Origin: Streptomyces sp. R41
Lineage (GTDB): Bacteria; Actinomycetota; Actinomycetes; Streptomycetales; Streptomycetaceae
DNA length: 64,000 bases
Assembly (NCBI RefSeq): GCF_041053055.1
Contig: NZ_CP163443.1
Coordinates: forward strand, 9,097,001 to 9,161,000
Direction of reading: 5' to 3'
The notes under the pieces are model-generated. The model worked only from the letters and a program-made list of their open reading frames with translations, ran no database searches and was not told the DNA's origin. Position numbers and translations under genes: made by a program. Positions 56,910 to 64,000 of this stretch are shown here, one piece after another; within the stretch, counting starts at the first letter, position 1; the number at the start of each line of letters is the position of its first letter.

Positions 56910-58106
56910 ATGATGTTCGAATCCGTACGCGACGATCTGCGCACCACCCTCGACGAGATCCGCGCCGCCGGCCTGCACAAGCCCGAGCGCGTCATCGGCA
57001 CCCCGCAGTCCGCGACCGTGAACGTCACCGCGGGTGGCCGCCCCGGCGAGGTCCTCAACTTCTGCGCGAACAACTACCTCGGCCTCGCCGACCACCCCGA
57101 GGTCGTCGCCGCCGCCCACGCGGCACTCGACCGCTGGGGCTACGGCATGGCCTCCGTGCGCTTCATCTGCGGTACGCAGGAGGTGCACAAGGAGCTGGAG
57201 GCGCGCCTTTCCGCGTTCCTCGGCCAGGAGGACACGATCCTCTACTCCTCCTGTTTCGACGCCAACGGCGGTGTCTTCGAGACCCTCCTCGGCGCCGAGG
57301 ACGCGGTCATCTCCGACGCCCTCAACCACGCCTCGATCATCGACGGCATCCGGCTGTCCAAGGCCCGCCGCTTCCGGTACGCCAACCGCGACATGGCCGA
57401 CCTGGAGGCTCAGCTCAAGGAGGCGTCCGGCGCCAGGCGCCGCCTGATCGTCACCGACGGCGTGTTCTCGATGGACGGCTATGTCGCGCCCCTGAAGGAG
57501 ATCTGCGACCTCGCCGACCGCTACGACGCGATGGTCATGGTCGACGACTCGCACGCCGTCGGTTTCGTCGGCCCCGGCGGCCGCGGCACCCCGGAATTGC
57601 ACGGCGTCATGGACCGCGTCGACATCATCACGGGCACCCTCGGCAAGGCGCTCGGCGGTGCCTCCGGCGGCTACGTCGCCGCCCGCGCCGAGATCGTCGC
57701 CCTGCTGCGCCAGCGCTCTCGTCCGTACCTCTTCTCGAACACGCTCGCCCCGGTGATCGCGGCGGCCTCCCTGAAGGTCCTCGACCTGCTGGAGTCGGCC
57801 GACGACCTGCGCGTTCGGCTCGCCGAGAACACGGCGCTGTTCCGCTCCAGGATGACCGCGGAGGGCTTCGACGTCCTTCCCGGCGACCACGCGATCGCCC
57901 CCGTCATGATCGGCGACGCGGCCGTCGCCGGGCGCATGGCGGAGCTGCTCCTGGACCGCGGTGTGTACGTGATCGGCTTCTCGTACCCCGTTGTTCCGCA
58001 GGGGCAGGCCCGTATCCGGGTCCAGCTGTCGGCGGGGCACTCGACGAAGGACGTGAACCGGGCCGTGGACGCGTTCGTGGCCGCCCGCGCGGAACTCGAG
58101 GGCTGA
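56910..58106 (+). CDS. kbl: glycine C-acetyltransferase (2-amino-3-ketobutyrate CoA ligase)
   Basis: A 398-residue alpha-oxoamine synthase with PLP. Motifs include Asn-Asn-Tyr-Leu-Gly-Leu near residue 51, Arg-Phe-Ile-Cys-Gly-Thr near 84, Asp-Asp-Ser-His-Ala-Val-Gly near 210 and the PLP lysine in Thr-Leu-Gly-Lys-Ala-Leu-Gly-Gly near 243. It splits 2-amino-3-oxobutyrate with CoA to glycine and acetyl-CoA, completing threonine catabolism with Tdh. The 87-bp spacer between tdh and kbl contains short degenerate repeats of CTGGACCG. AAGGAA lies before the ATG. Confidence 0.95.
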   Translation: MMFESVRDDLRTTLDEIRAAGLHKPERVIGTPQSATVNVTAGGRPGEVLNFCANNYLGLADHPEVVAAAHAALDRWGYGMASVRFICGTQEVHKELEARLSAFLGQEDTILYSSCFDANGGVFETLLGAEDAVISDALNHASIIDGIRLSKARRFRYANRDMADLEAQLKEASGARRRLIVTDGVFSMDGYVAPLKEICDLADRYDAMVMVDDSHAVGFVGPGGRGTPELHGVMDRVDIITGTLGKALGGASGGYVAARAEIVALLRQRSRPYLFSNTLAPVIAAASLKVLDLLESADDLRVRLAENTALFRSRMTAEGFDVLPGDHAIAPVMIGDAAVAGRMAELLLDRGVYVIGFSYPVVPQGQARIRVQLSAGHSTKDVNRAVDAFVAARAELEG

Positions 58107-58163
58107 AGGAGCGGGCGGAACGCGAGGGCTCAAGGACCCGTGTGACCTGAGAGAATCGGTCGC

Positions 58164-59069
58164 ATGATCGAAGCGCGGCGGCTCCACATCCTCCGTGCGG
58201 TGGCCGACCACCGCACGGTGACGGCGGCTGCCGCCGCGCTCTATCTCACGCCGTCGGCCGTCTCCCAGCAGCTGGCCGCTCTGGAACAGGAGACGGGACA
58301 CCGGCTCGTCGAGCGCAGCGCCAAGGGCGTCCGGCTGACGCCCGCCGGCGAGATCCTGCTCAGCCACACCAACGCCGTCCTCGCCCAACTGGAGCGCGCC
58401 GAGGCTGAGTTGGCCGCGTACAGCTCGGGCTCCGCGGGCACGGTCACTGTCGCCTCGTTCGCGACCGGCATCGGCCTGGTCGTGGCCCCCGCGCTGGCCC
58501 GCCTCGCCTCCACGGCGCCCGGTATCCACATCCGCGTCCAGGACGCCGAGGGTGACGCCAGCCTGCCGATGGTGCTCGACCGACAGGTCGACATCGCGGT
58601 CGCCGTCGAATACCGGGGCGCCCCGGACGCGGACGACCCGCGCCTCACCCACGTGTCCCTGTACGCCGAGCCCTTCGACGCGGTCGTCCCGGTCACCCAC
58701 CGGCTGGCGGACGCCGACGAAGTCCCGCTCGCCGAGCTCGCCAAGGACCCGTGGATCGGCCCGTACCCGGGCAACCCCTGCCATGACGTGGTCGTCCTGG
58801 CCTGCGAGAACGCCGGATTCCAGCCTCGCCTCGAACACTCCTCGGACGACTTCCGCGCCGTCGTCGCCCTCGCCTCGGCCGACGCGGGCGTGGCCTTGGT
58901 GCCCCGCTCGGCGCTGCGCGGCATGGACCTCACCGGGGTTCTCGTGCGCCCGGTCGACGGCGTCGCGCCCACCCGCCGGGTCTTCGCGGCCGTACGCCGC
59001 GGCGCGGAGGACCATCCACTGATCCGGCCGGTGCTGGAGGCGTTGGCGGAGGCCGCGACTGTGGACTGA
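58164..59069 (+). CDS. LysR family transcriptional regulator
   Basis: A 301-residue LysR regulator. The winged helix-turn-helix covers residues 1-60 (Leu-Thr-Pro-Ser-Ala-Val-Ser-Gln-Gln-Leu-Ala-Ala-Leu-Glu). The effector domain starts near 90 (Gly-Thr-Val-Thr-Val-Ala-Ser-Phe-Ala-Thr-Gly). It is 57 bp downstream of kbl on the same strand and may be co-transcribed, making threonine catabolism a possible target. LysR regulators more often face their targets divergently, so this is not certain. Confidence 0.9.
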   Translation: MIEARRLHILRAVADHRTVTAAAAALYLTPSAVSQQLAALEQETGHRLVERSAKGVRLTPAGEILLSHTNAVLAQLERAEAELAAYSSGSAGTVTVASFATGIGLVVAPALARLASTAPGIHIRVQDAEGDASLPMVLDRQVDIAVAVEYRGAPDADDPRLTHVSLYAEPFDAVVPVTHRLADADEVPLAELAKDPWIGPYPGNPCHDVVVLACENAGFQPRLEHSSDDFRAVVALASADAGVALVPRSALRGMDLTGVLVRPVDGVAPTRRVFAAVRRGAEDHPLIRPVLEALAEAATVD

Positions 59070-59120
59070 GGGGTCCTCGTCCCGTAAGGTCTGTCTCATA
59101 TCTGGGATAGCATCTCGAAT

Positions 59121-59693
59121 ATGGGAAACGATGTAGAGGACGCCGTCGACGTCCGGCTCGGTGCCCGGCTGGCCGAGCTGCGGGCCGAACGCGGCTGGTC
59201 CCTGGGGGAGTTGGCGGAGCGCAGTGGGGTCAGTCGTTCGACCCTGTCCCGCGCCGAGCGCGCGGAGATCAGCCCCACCGCCTCGCTCCTGAACCGCCTG
59301 TGCGGTGTGTACGGGCGGACCATGTCGCAATTGCTCAGTGAGGTCGAGGGTGAATCCGCGCTGTTGGTGCGGGCGGCCGACCAGGTGATCTGGGAGGACA
59401 AGGCCTCCGGTTTCGTACGACGGTCGGTGTCGCCGTCGCACACGGGGATGCGCGGCGAGCTCGTCGAGGGACGGCTCGCGGCCGGCGCCGACATCGCGTA
59501 CGACCGCCCCCCTGTCCCTGGTCTGGAACAGCACATCTGGGTCCTCGACGGGACGCTCGCCGTGACGGCGCAGGACATCCAGCACCACCTCGACGCCGGC
59601 GACTGCCTCCGGCTGCGGGTATGGGGCCCGACGCGTTTCCGATGCCCAGGCCCCGAGGACGCGCGGTACGCGCTGGTGGTGGTGCGGCCGTGA
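59121..59693 (+). CDS. XRE-family regulator with cupin domain
   Basis: A 190-residue regulator. The helix-turn-helix is at residues 12-70 (Trp-Ser-Leu-Gly-Glu-Leu-Ala-Glu-Arg-Ser-Gly-Val-Ser-Arg-Ser-Thr-Leu-Ser-Arg) and the cupin at about 100-188 (Glu-Gln-His-Ile-Trp-Val-Leu-Asp-Gly, Ala-Gly-Asp-Cys-Leu). There is no ribosome-binding site before the ATG. A direct repeat (TCTCATATCTGGGA and TCTCGAATATGGGA) covers the start codon, suggesting a leaderless, autoregulated transcript. It is coupled to the GNAT gene by GTGA. Confidence 0.9.
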   Translation: MGNDVEDAVDVRLGARLAELRAERGWSLGELAERSGVSRSTLSRAERAEISPTASLLNRLCGVYGRTMSQLLSEVEGESALLVRAADQVIWEDKASGFVRRSVSPSHTGMRGELVEGRLAAGADIAYDRPPVPGLEQHIWVLDGTLAVTAQDIQHHLDAGDCLRLRVWGPTRFRCPGPEDARYALVVVRP

Positions 59694-60232
59694 CCACCCT
59701 CTCCCGGCTGGACGCAGCCCAACTCCGCTCCTCGGCGGACGAGTTGGCGGATCTGCTGGTCGACACCGTGGAGGGCGGTGCTTCGATCGGCTTCCTCGCC
59801 CCGCTCGACCGCGCGGCGGCCGTCGCCTGGTGGGAGGGGCGCGCGGCCGAGGTGTCGGTCGGCCGTCTCGCCGTGTGGGTGGTCCGCAGCGAGGACCGGC
59901 TGCTCGGCACCGTCAGCCTCGCGTTCCCGGACAAGCCCAACAGCCGCCACCGCGCCGAACTCGTGAAGCTGATGGTGCACCGGGACGGCCGCGGACAAGG
60001 TCTCGGCCGTACGCTCCTGACGACCGCCGAGTCCGGGGCGATCGCGGCGGGAGTGACCCTCCTGCACCTGGACACCGAGACCGACAGCCCCGCCGAGTCC
60101 CTCTACCGCTCCGCGGGCTGGACCGAGCTCGGAGCGATACCGGACTATGCGGCGACGCCGTCGGGCGAGTTGCGCCCGACGACGATCTTCTACAAACGCG
60201 TGGGAGCGGAAGCGGTCGTTCTCGGCACGTGA
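59690..60232 (+). CDS. GNAT family N-acetyltransferase
   Basis: A 180-residue acetyltransferase. The acetyl-CoA site Val-His-Arg-Asp-Gly-Arg-Gly-Gln-Gly-Leu-Gly is at about residues 96-106, followed by a catalytic-type Leu-Tyr-Arg-Ser-Ala-Gly-Trp motif near 143. The GTG at 59690 overlaps the XRE stop, so it probably forms a two-gene unit in which the cupin regulator controls acetylation of an unknown amine or antibiotic-like substrate. Confidence 0.88.
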   Translation: MTTLSRLDAAQLRSSADELADLLVDTVEGGASIGFLAPLDRAAAVAWWEGRAAEVSVGRLAVWVVRSEDRLLGTVSLAFPDKPNSRHRAELVKLMVHRDGRGQGLGRTLLTTAESGAIAAGVTLLHLDTETDSPAESLYRSAGWTELGAIPDYAATPSGELRPTTIFYKRVGAEAVVLGT

Positions 60233-60334
60233 GGGGCTGCGCCCTGCGGACCTCCGGGCCGGGCGCCGTGGCCTGCGCCTTTCGATCCGGTCCTCGACGA
60301 GTCGATGTCAGTGCCATTGGCTACGGTGCGTCTC

Positions 60335-60694
60335 ATGCCGGATGCCGAAGACGTACGCCGTATCGCCCTCTCCCTGCCGGACACGACGGAGAAGATCGCC
60401 TGGAGCATGCCCACGTTCCGGGTCGCGGGCAAGATGTTCGCCACGCTGCCCGAGGAGGAGACCTCCATCGCCGTGCGCTGCCCGAAGGAGGAGCGCGACG
60501 AACTCGTCCTCGCCGAGCCCCGGAAGTTCTGGATCGCCGACCACGAGGCGACCTTCGCCTGGGTCCGCGTCCGCCTCGCGGCCCTGGAGGACGACGACGA
60601 ACTCCGCGACATCCTCGCCGACTCCTGGCGCCAGGCGGCCCCGCCCCGACTGCTCGATTCCTACCCGGAGTTGGGCCTCCCGTCCGCCGACTGA
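60335..60694 (+). CDS. MmcQ/YjbR family protein
   Basis: A 119-residue protein of the YjbR fold: Val-Arg-Arg-Ile-Ala-Leu-Ser-Leu-Pro-Asp-Thr-Thr-Glu near the N-terminus, Phe-Arg-Val-Ala-Gly-Lys-Met-Phe-Ala-Thr and the C-terminal Trp-Val-Arg-Val-Arg-Leu. The fold resembles double-wing DNA-binding proteins, but the biological role is not established. The ATG at 60335 is preferred; an upstream GTG-type start at 60305 adds ten residues. Confidence 0.85.
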   Translation: MPDAEDVRRIALSLPDTTEKIAWSMPTFRVAGKMFATLPEEETSIAVRCPKEERDELVLAEPRKFWIADHEATFAWVRVRLAALEDDDELRDILADSWRQAAPPRLLDSYPELGLPSAD

Positions 60695-60819
60695 AATCCT
60701 TGAACCGTTGTCAGTGCCCCGTGCCATGATCCGGTGACAGGAGTGGAGAGCGGGACGCTCGGCTCCTCGGGGACAGTTGTGGGGATCGCCAGAGGGTGGC
60801 AAGGGAGGGGTGCGAGCGG

Positions 60820-62280
60820 ATGGCCGGGACGTCATCGGGCGAGAAGCCGCCGCGTGCGTCGGAGACAGCGCGCGGAGCTTCCGGGACTCGACGCGGAGCT
60901 TCTGAGCGGCGACTCGAAACCTCCGAGGCGCGGCCCGAAGCCCTTGCGGCGCTGCCCGAGGCTTCTGACGCGCCGCCCGAAGGCCCCGGCCGTGATGACA
61001 TCGTTGCCGCACACGGGCCCCGCCGGGCCGTCTGGTCACGCGACTTCGCGTTGTTCTTCGTCGCACGGGCCCTCGCGCGGCTCGGCGACACCATCCTGCC
61101 GGTGGCGCTCGCCGCGGGACTGCTGCAGTACGGGTACGGGGTGGGCGCGGTCGGCCTGGCGATGGCCGCGTCGGCCGCTTCCTTCGCAGGGCTGGTGATC
61201 TTCGGCGGGGTCATCGCCGACCGGTTCAGCACGCGCAAGTTGATGATCGGCGCCGACCTGGTGCGGCTGGTCACCCAGTCCCTCTGTGCCGCGCTCTTCT
61301 TCACCGGCCATGTGGTCCTCTGGCAGATCTGCGCGATCGGCGCCGTCAATGGCGTGGCGGGTGCGGTCTTCCAGCCCGGCGTGGCCAGCACGGTGCCGCG
61401 CCTGGCCGCCGACGTACAGGGGGCCAACGGAGCGATACGGATCGCCGAATCCGCCGCCCAGCTCGCGGGCCCCGCACTGGCAGGCCTGCTGGTCGCGTTC
61501 TCCTCGGCCGGAGGAGTCTTCGCGGCCCACGCGGCGACCTACGCGCTCAGCGCCCTGTGCCTGCTGCTGCTCCGACTGCCGTCGGCCGCACCCGGAAGCC
61601 ACCCTCATGGAGGCAGCTTCAAGGCCGATCTCGCCGTGGGCTGGCGGGAGTTCAGGTCCCGGACCTGGCTGTGGAGCGTCATCGTCATCTGGTGCGTGTA
61701 CATGATCTCCATCTGGGGCCCGACCGTCCCCCTGGTGGCGACGGAAGTGGTTCAGCAGCACGGCCCGCGCGCCTACGGCCTGATCAACTCGGCCCTCGGC
61801 GCCGGCACCGTCATCGGCGGACTGATCGCGCTGCGGCTCCGCCCCCGCCGCATGCTGCGTGCCGGCTCGTTCGCCCTCTTCGCGTTCGCCTGCTTCCCGG
61901 CGTCCGTCGGGGCGGGGCTCGGCGTGGCGGCCATGTCGGCCGGAGCGGTGATAGCGGGCGCGGGCATGTCGCTCTGGGGCGTGATGTGGGCGACCAGCGT
62001 GCAGACGCAGGTCGCGCCCGACGTCCTCAACCGCATCCACGCGTACGACGTCGCCGGCTCCCTGGCGATGATGCCCGTCGGGCAGGCACTGGCGGGCCCG
62101 GCCGCCTCGCTCCTCGGCGCGGACCATGTCCTCCTCATCGCGGGCGTCATGACCCTCGTCGTCTCGACGGCCCTGCTCTTGGTGCCGGCGATACGCAACC
62201 TTGTCCGCGTCGACGCCCCCGCGCCCCGTCCGCGTACGACTGGGGCGATACCCGAACCGGCGGGGCCGGAGAGCCGCTGA
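60820..62280 (+). CDS. MFS transporter (enterobactin-exporter-like / MFS_3)
   Basis: A 486-residue major facilitator with 12 helices after a 70-residue charged Glu/Ala/Arg-rich cytoplasmic N-terminus. The MFS loop motif Gly-Gly-Val-Ile-Ala-Asp-Arg-Phe-Ser-Thr-Arg-Lys is at about residues 127-138. The overall pattern resembles drug or siderophore exporters. AAGGGAGG lies 13 nt before the ATG at 60820. It is convergent with the split transketolase genes, 39 bp apart. Confidence 0.88.
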   Translation: MAGTSSGEKPPRASETARGASGTRRGASERRLETSEARPEALAALPEASDAPPEGPGRDDIVAAHGPRRAVWSRDFALFFVARALARLGDTILPVALAAGLLQYGYGVGAVGLAMAASAASFAGLVIFGGVIADRFSTRKLMIGADLVRLVTQSLCAALFFTGHVVLWQICAIGAVNGVAGAVFQPGVASTVPRLAADVQGANGAIRIAESAAQLAGPALAGLLVAFSSAGGVFAAHAATYALSALCLLLLRLPSAAPGSHPHGGSFKADLAVGWREFRSRTWLWSVIVIWCVYMISIWGPTVPLVATEVVQQHGPRAYGLINSALGAGTVIGGLIALRLRPRRMLRAGSFALFAFACFPASVGAGLGVAAMSAGAVIAGAGMSLWGVMWATSVQTQVAPDVLNRIHAYDVAGSLAMMPVGQALAGPAASLLGADHVLLIAGVMTLVVSTALLLVPAIRNLVRVDAPAPRPRTTGAIPEPAGPESR

Positions 62281-62319
62281 GCCGGTTCCGTGGGGACGCG
62301 TGCTCCACGGCTCCGGCGG

Positions 62320-63231
62320 TTACACCCGGACCCGCGCTCCCAGGAATCCGTCGATCCGCTCCCGCAGCGACCTCGCGTCGAGGCCATGTGCGGCCACGTG
62401 CTCGTCGATGTTTCCGTAGCGGCGCAGCTCACGGCGGTCCACGCCGAGACCGAGGACGCGGTGCGGCACGTCGGCGAGCGCGTCGTTCGCGGCGGCAGTG
62501 GAGGTGCCGGCCAGGTACGGCTCGACGAGGACGACATCGGTGCCCGCCGACTCGGTGGCCCGGCGCAGCGCCGCCGTGTCGAAGGGGCGCACCGTGGTCG
62601 CGTACAGCACGGCGACGTCGAGCCCCTCCGTGGCGGCCAGCACCGCGTCGAGCATCGGCCCGACGGCGACGACCACTCCGGCGCGCCCTTCGCGGACGGT
62701 GAGGAAGCGTGCTCCGTCGACCGCGAGCCCCTGCGCGTTGGACTGGACGGACAGCCGCACGTACACCTTGTCGTCACCTGCGGCGACGGCGTGGCGCAGC
62801 AGCGTCTCGGCCTCGTCCGGGTGGCCCGGGACGTGCACGGTCCAGTCGTCCAGTGTGTCGAGCAGCGCGACATCGCCGGGTGCCATGTGCGTGAAGCCAC
62901 CCGCGGGCCAGTCGAAGGACGCCGCCGCGCTCACGAGCACCGCGCCCGCGTTCTGGTGCCCGAGGTCCAGCTTGACCTGCTCGAAGGGCCGCTCGACGAG
63001 GAAGCTGGCGAAGGTGTGCACCACGGGTCGCAGTCCGGTCAGCGCGAGGCCCGCGCCCGCGCCGATCAGGAGCTGTTCGCGAATACCGACGTTGATCACC
63101 CGATCCGGATGTTTGCGCCGGGCGTCCGCGAAGCCGTCCTTGCCGATCTCGGCGAGGACGACCGCGACCCGCGGATCCTCGTCGAGCAGTCGAGAGACAA
63201 CAGGGGCGAATCGGTCACGCATGGTGTCCAT
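62320..63231 (-). CDS. transketolase C-terminal subunit (split transketolase)
   Basis: A 303-residue protein equal to the pyrimidine-binding and C-terminal domains of transketolase/DXS-like enzymes. It has Val-Gly-Ile-Arg-Glu-Gln-Leu-Leu-Ile-Gly near residue 48, in the position of the catalytic Glu, and Val-Glu-Pro-Tyr-Leu-Ala-Gly in the C-terminal domain. The start at 63231 (GGAAGGA upstream) is better than the far upstream one. With the next gene it would form an alpha2beta2 ThDP enzyme; such pairs take part in secondary metabolism or unusual sugar pathways. Confidence 0.88.
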   Translation of the reverse strand: MDTMRDRFAPVVSRLLDEDPRVAVVLAEIGKDGFADARRKHPDRVINVGIREQLLIGAGAGLALTGLRPVVHTFASFLVERPFEQVKLDLGHQNAGAVLVSAAASFDWPAGGFTHMAPGDVALLDTLDDWTVHVPGHPDEAETLLRHAVAAGDDKVYVRLSVQSNAQGLAVDGARFLTVREGRAGVVVAVGPMLDAVLAATEGLDVAVLYATTVRPFDTAALRRATESAGTDVVLVEPYLAGTSTAAANDALADVPHRVLGLGVDRRELRRYGNIDEHVAAHGLDARSLRERIDGFLGARVRV

Positions 63232-63346
63232 GGGATGTCGTCCTTCCAGGGCGTACGGGGTGAGGGCTGTCGTGTCCGACGAGGTGAGGTGGTGCGCGAT
63301 GTCGCACGGATGACGGGCGGCACCGGGGCAGCGGCGCGGGCGCGGC

Positions 63347-64000
63347 TCAGACGGACTTCGGCTCGACCTGCGCGACGACCACGCGTGGGCGGCCCGGGTG
63401 AGGGGCGGTGAAGGCGGCGTGGAGGGCCTCGTGGTCACGGCCGTCCACGGTCGCGGCGGACCAGCCGGCCGCCTCGAACCGGGCGGCGATCCCGCCGGGC
63501 CGGGCGTGGCTGGCGGAGGAGTTGTCGATCACGACGGTGTGCAGCCGCTCCAGACCCGCAGGCCCGGCGTACGCGATCGCCTCGTGGTTGCTGCCCTCGT
63601 CCAGCTCCGCGTCGCCGATCAGCACCCAGACGCGCGGCTCGTCGAGCCCCTGCGCCCGCAGCCCGAGCGCCGTGCCGACGGCGATCGGCAGTCCGTGCCC
63701 GAGTGACCCGCTGCCGATCTCGGCACCCGGCACCAGCACCCGGTCCGGATGGTGCCCGAGCGGTGAGTCGTACGACCCGAAACCGGGCAGCCATTCGACA
63801 GGGACGAATCCCTTCGCCGCGAGCACCGCGTAGTACGCCATCGGCCCGTGCCCCTTCGACAGCAGGAAGCGGTCCCGCTCCGGATCGCCCATCCGCTCGG
63901 GCCCGACCCGCAGCACGCGGTCGTACAGCACCCACAGCGCGTCCAGGGTGGACGTCGCCGCCGGCCCGTGCTTCTCGTCACCGGTCATCAGCCCCATCAG
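63347..64000 (-). CDS. transketolase N-terminal subunit (split transketolase), 5' end probably outside window
   Basis: About 217 residues are visible. The ThDP-binding motif Ile-Gly-Asp-Ala-Glu-Leu-Asp-Glu-Gly-Ser-Asn (GDxE type) is near residue 127, and Leu-Ser-Lys-Gly-His-Gly near 46, with the conserved His of the ThDP site. ATG codons exist at 63997 and 63988, but the N-terminal helix normally before the Gly-Asp-Glu-Lys-His-Gly segment is missing, so the gene most likely continues beyond the window. It lies 115 bp upstream of the C-terminal subunit gene on the same strand. Confidence 0.85.
   Translation of the reverse strand: MMGLMTGDEKHGPAATSTLDALWVLYDRVLRVGPERMGDPERDRFLLSKGHGPMAYYAVLAAKGFVPVEWLPGFGSYDSPLGHHPDRVLVPGAEIGSGSLGHGLPIAVGTALGLRAQGLDEPRVWVLIGDAELDEGSNHEAIAYAGPAGLERLHTVVIDNSSASHARPGGIAARFEAAGWSAATVDGRDHEALHAAFTAPHPGRPRVVVAQVEPKSV

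Noticed and set aside
55668..59588. 1306-codon minus-strand frame opposite tdh, kbl and LysR
   Set aside because: No recognisable motif; the composition is typical of antisense frames in high-GC DNA, and the plus-strand genes are complete with catalytic motifs.
1..64000. tRNA or rRNA genes
   Set aside because: I looked for cloverleaf-ending CCA-adjacent T-loop sequences and rRNA blocks and found none that I could support by eye.

Overview
The window is high-GC actinobacterial chromosome, almost certainly Streptomyces. The evidence is the third-position GC bias, GTG/TTG starts, start/stop overlaps (ATGA, GTGA, TGATG), a conservon (sensor kinase / roadblock / DUF742 / GTPase), a c-di-AMP (ydaO) leader before a cell-wall hydrolase, and a gene order typical of Streptomyces (idi, cation efflux, galE, CDP-alcohol locus, hopanoid cluster, tdh-kbl). 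I see no rRNA, tRNA or CRISPR.

Layout. (1) 1-5.0 kb: mixed housekeeping genes: partial DJ-1/PfpI protein, crotonase lacking both usual catalytic Glu, frameshifted HdeD-type membrane protein, anti-sigma-like ATPase, isopentenyl-diphosphate isomerase, acetyltransferase, cation efflux protein. (2) 5.0-13.4 kb: galE, then a tightly coupled run on the opposite strand: DUF5941/CDP-alcohol phosphotransferase, nucleotidyltransferase, glycerol-1-phosphate-type dehydrogenase, second CDP-alcohol phosphotransferase, GT2 glycosyltransferase and a TagGH-like ABC exporter. I read it as an incompletely described surface phosphoglycan or phospholipid system using sn-glycerol-1-phosphate. (3) 13.7-26.6 kb: hopanoid operon hpnC-hpnD-(DUF6380)-hpnE-polyprenyl synthase-shc-hpnG-hpnH-ispG-dxs-hpnO, carrying its own MEP-pathway genes; idi lies 10 kb upstream. 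A 46-codon gene is coupled between hpnD and hpnE, and a 21-codon leader is coupled to hpnC.

(4) 26.6-36.9 kb: XRE-cupin regulator with DUF6126 membrane peptide and two 15-bp operators, Tyr-phosphatase, GH36 alpha-galactosidase, riboswitch-preceded LysM/M23 peptidase, rhamnogalacturonan lyase with DUF6250 protein, SGNH hydrolase and SIMPL protein. (5) 36.9-45.9 kb: TetR regulator divergent from an APC permease, an NTF2-like protein, and a four-gene catabolic operon (acyl-CoA dehydrogenase, ThDP decarboxylase, Glu/Leu/Phe/Val dehydrogenase, CoA ligase) whose promoter carries sequences very like the TetR operator. (6) 46.5-52.4 kb: MBL-fold hydrolase, then a conservon ending in a GAF protein.

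(7) 52.5-55.6 kb: a decayed Gfo/Idh/MocA gene split by a ~1.8-kb TnpB (OMEGA-type) insertion sequence. (8) 55.8-64 kb: threonine dehydrogenase and 2-amino-3-ketobutyrate CoA ligase (threonine to glycine), LysR, a probably leaderless XRE-cupin regulator with GNAT, MmcQ/YjbR protein, MFS exporter and a split transketolase running off the end.

Several intergenic regions carry different short tandem direct repeats (24-34 bp unit). Three genes are broken by single-base losses in C or G runs, which could be real decay or sequence error.
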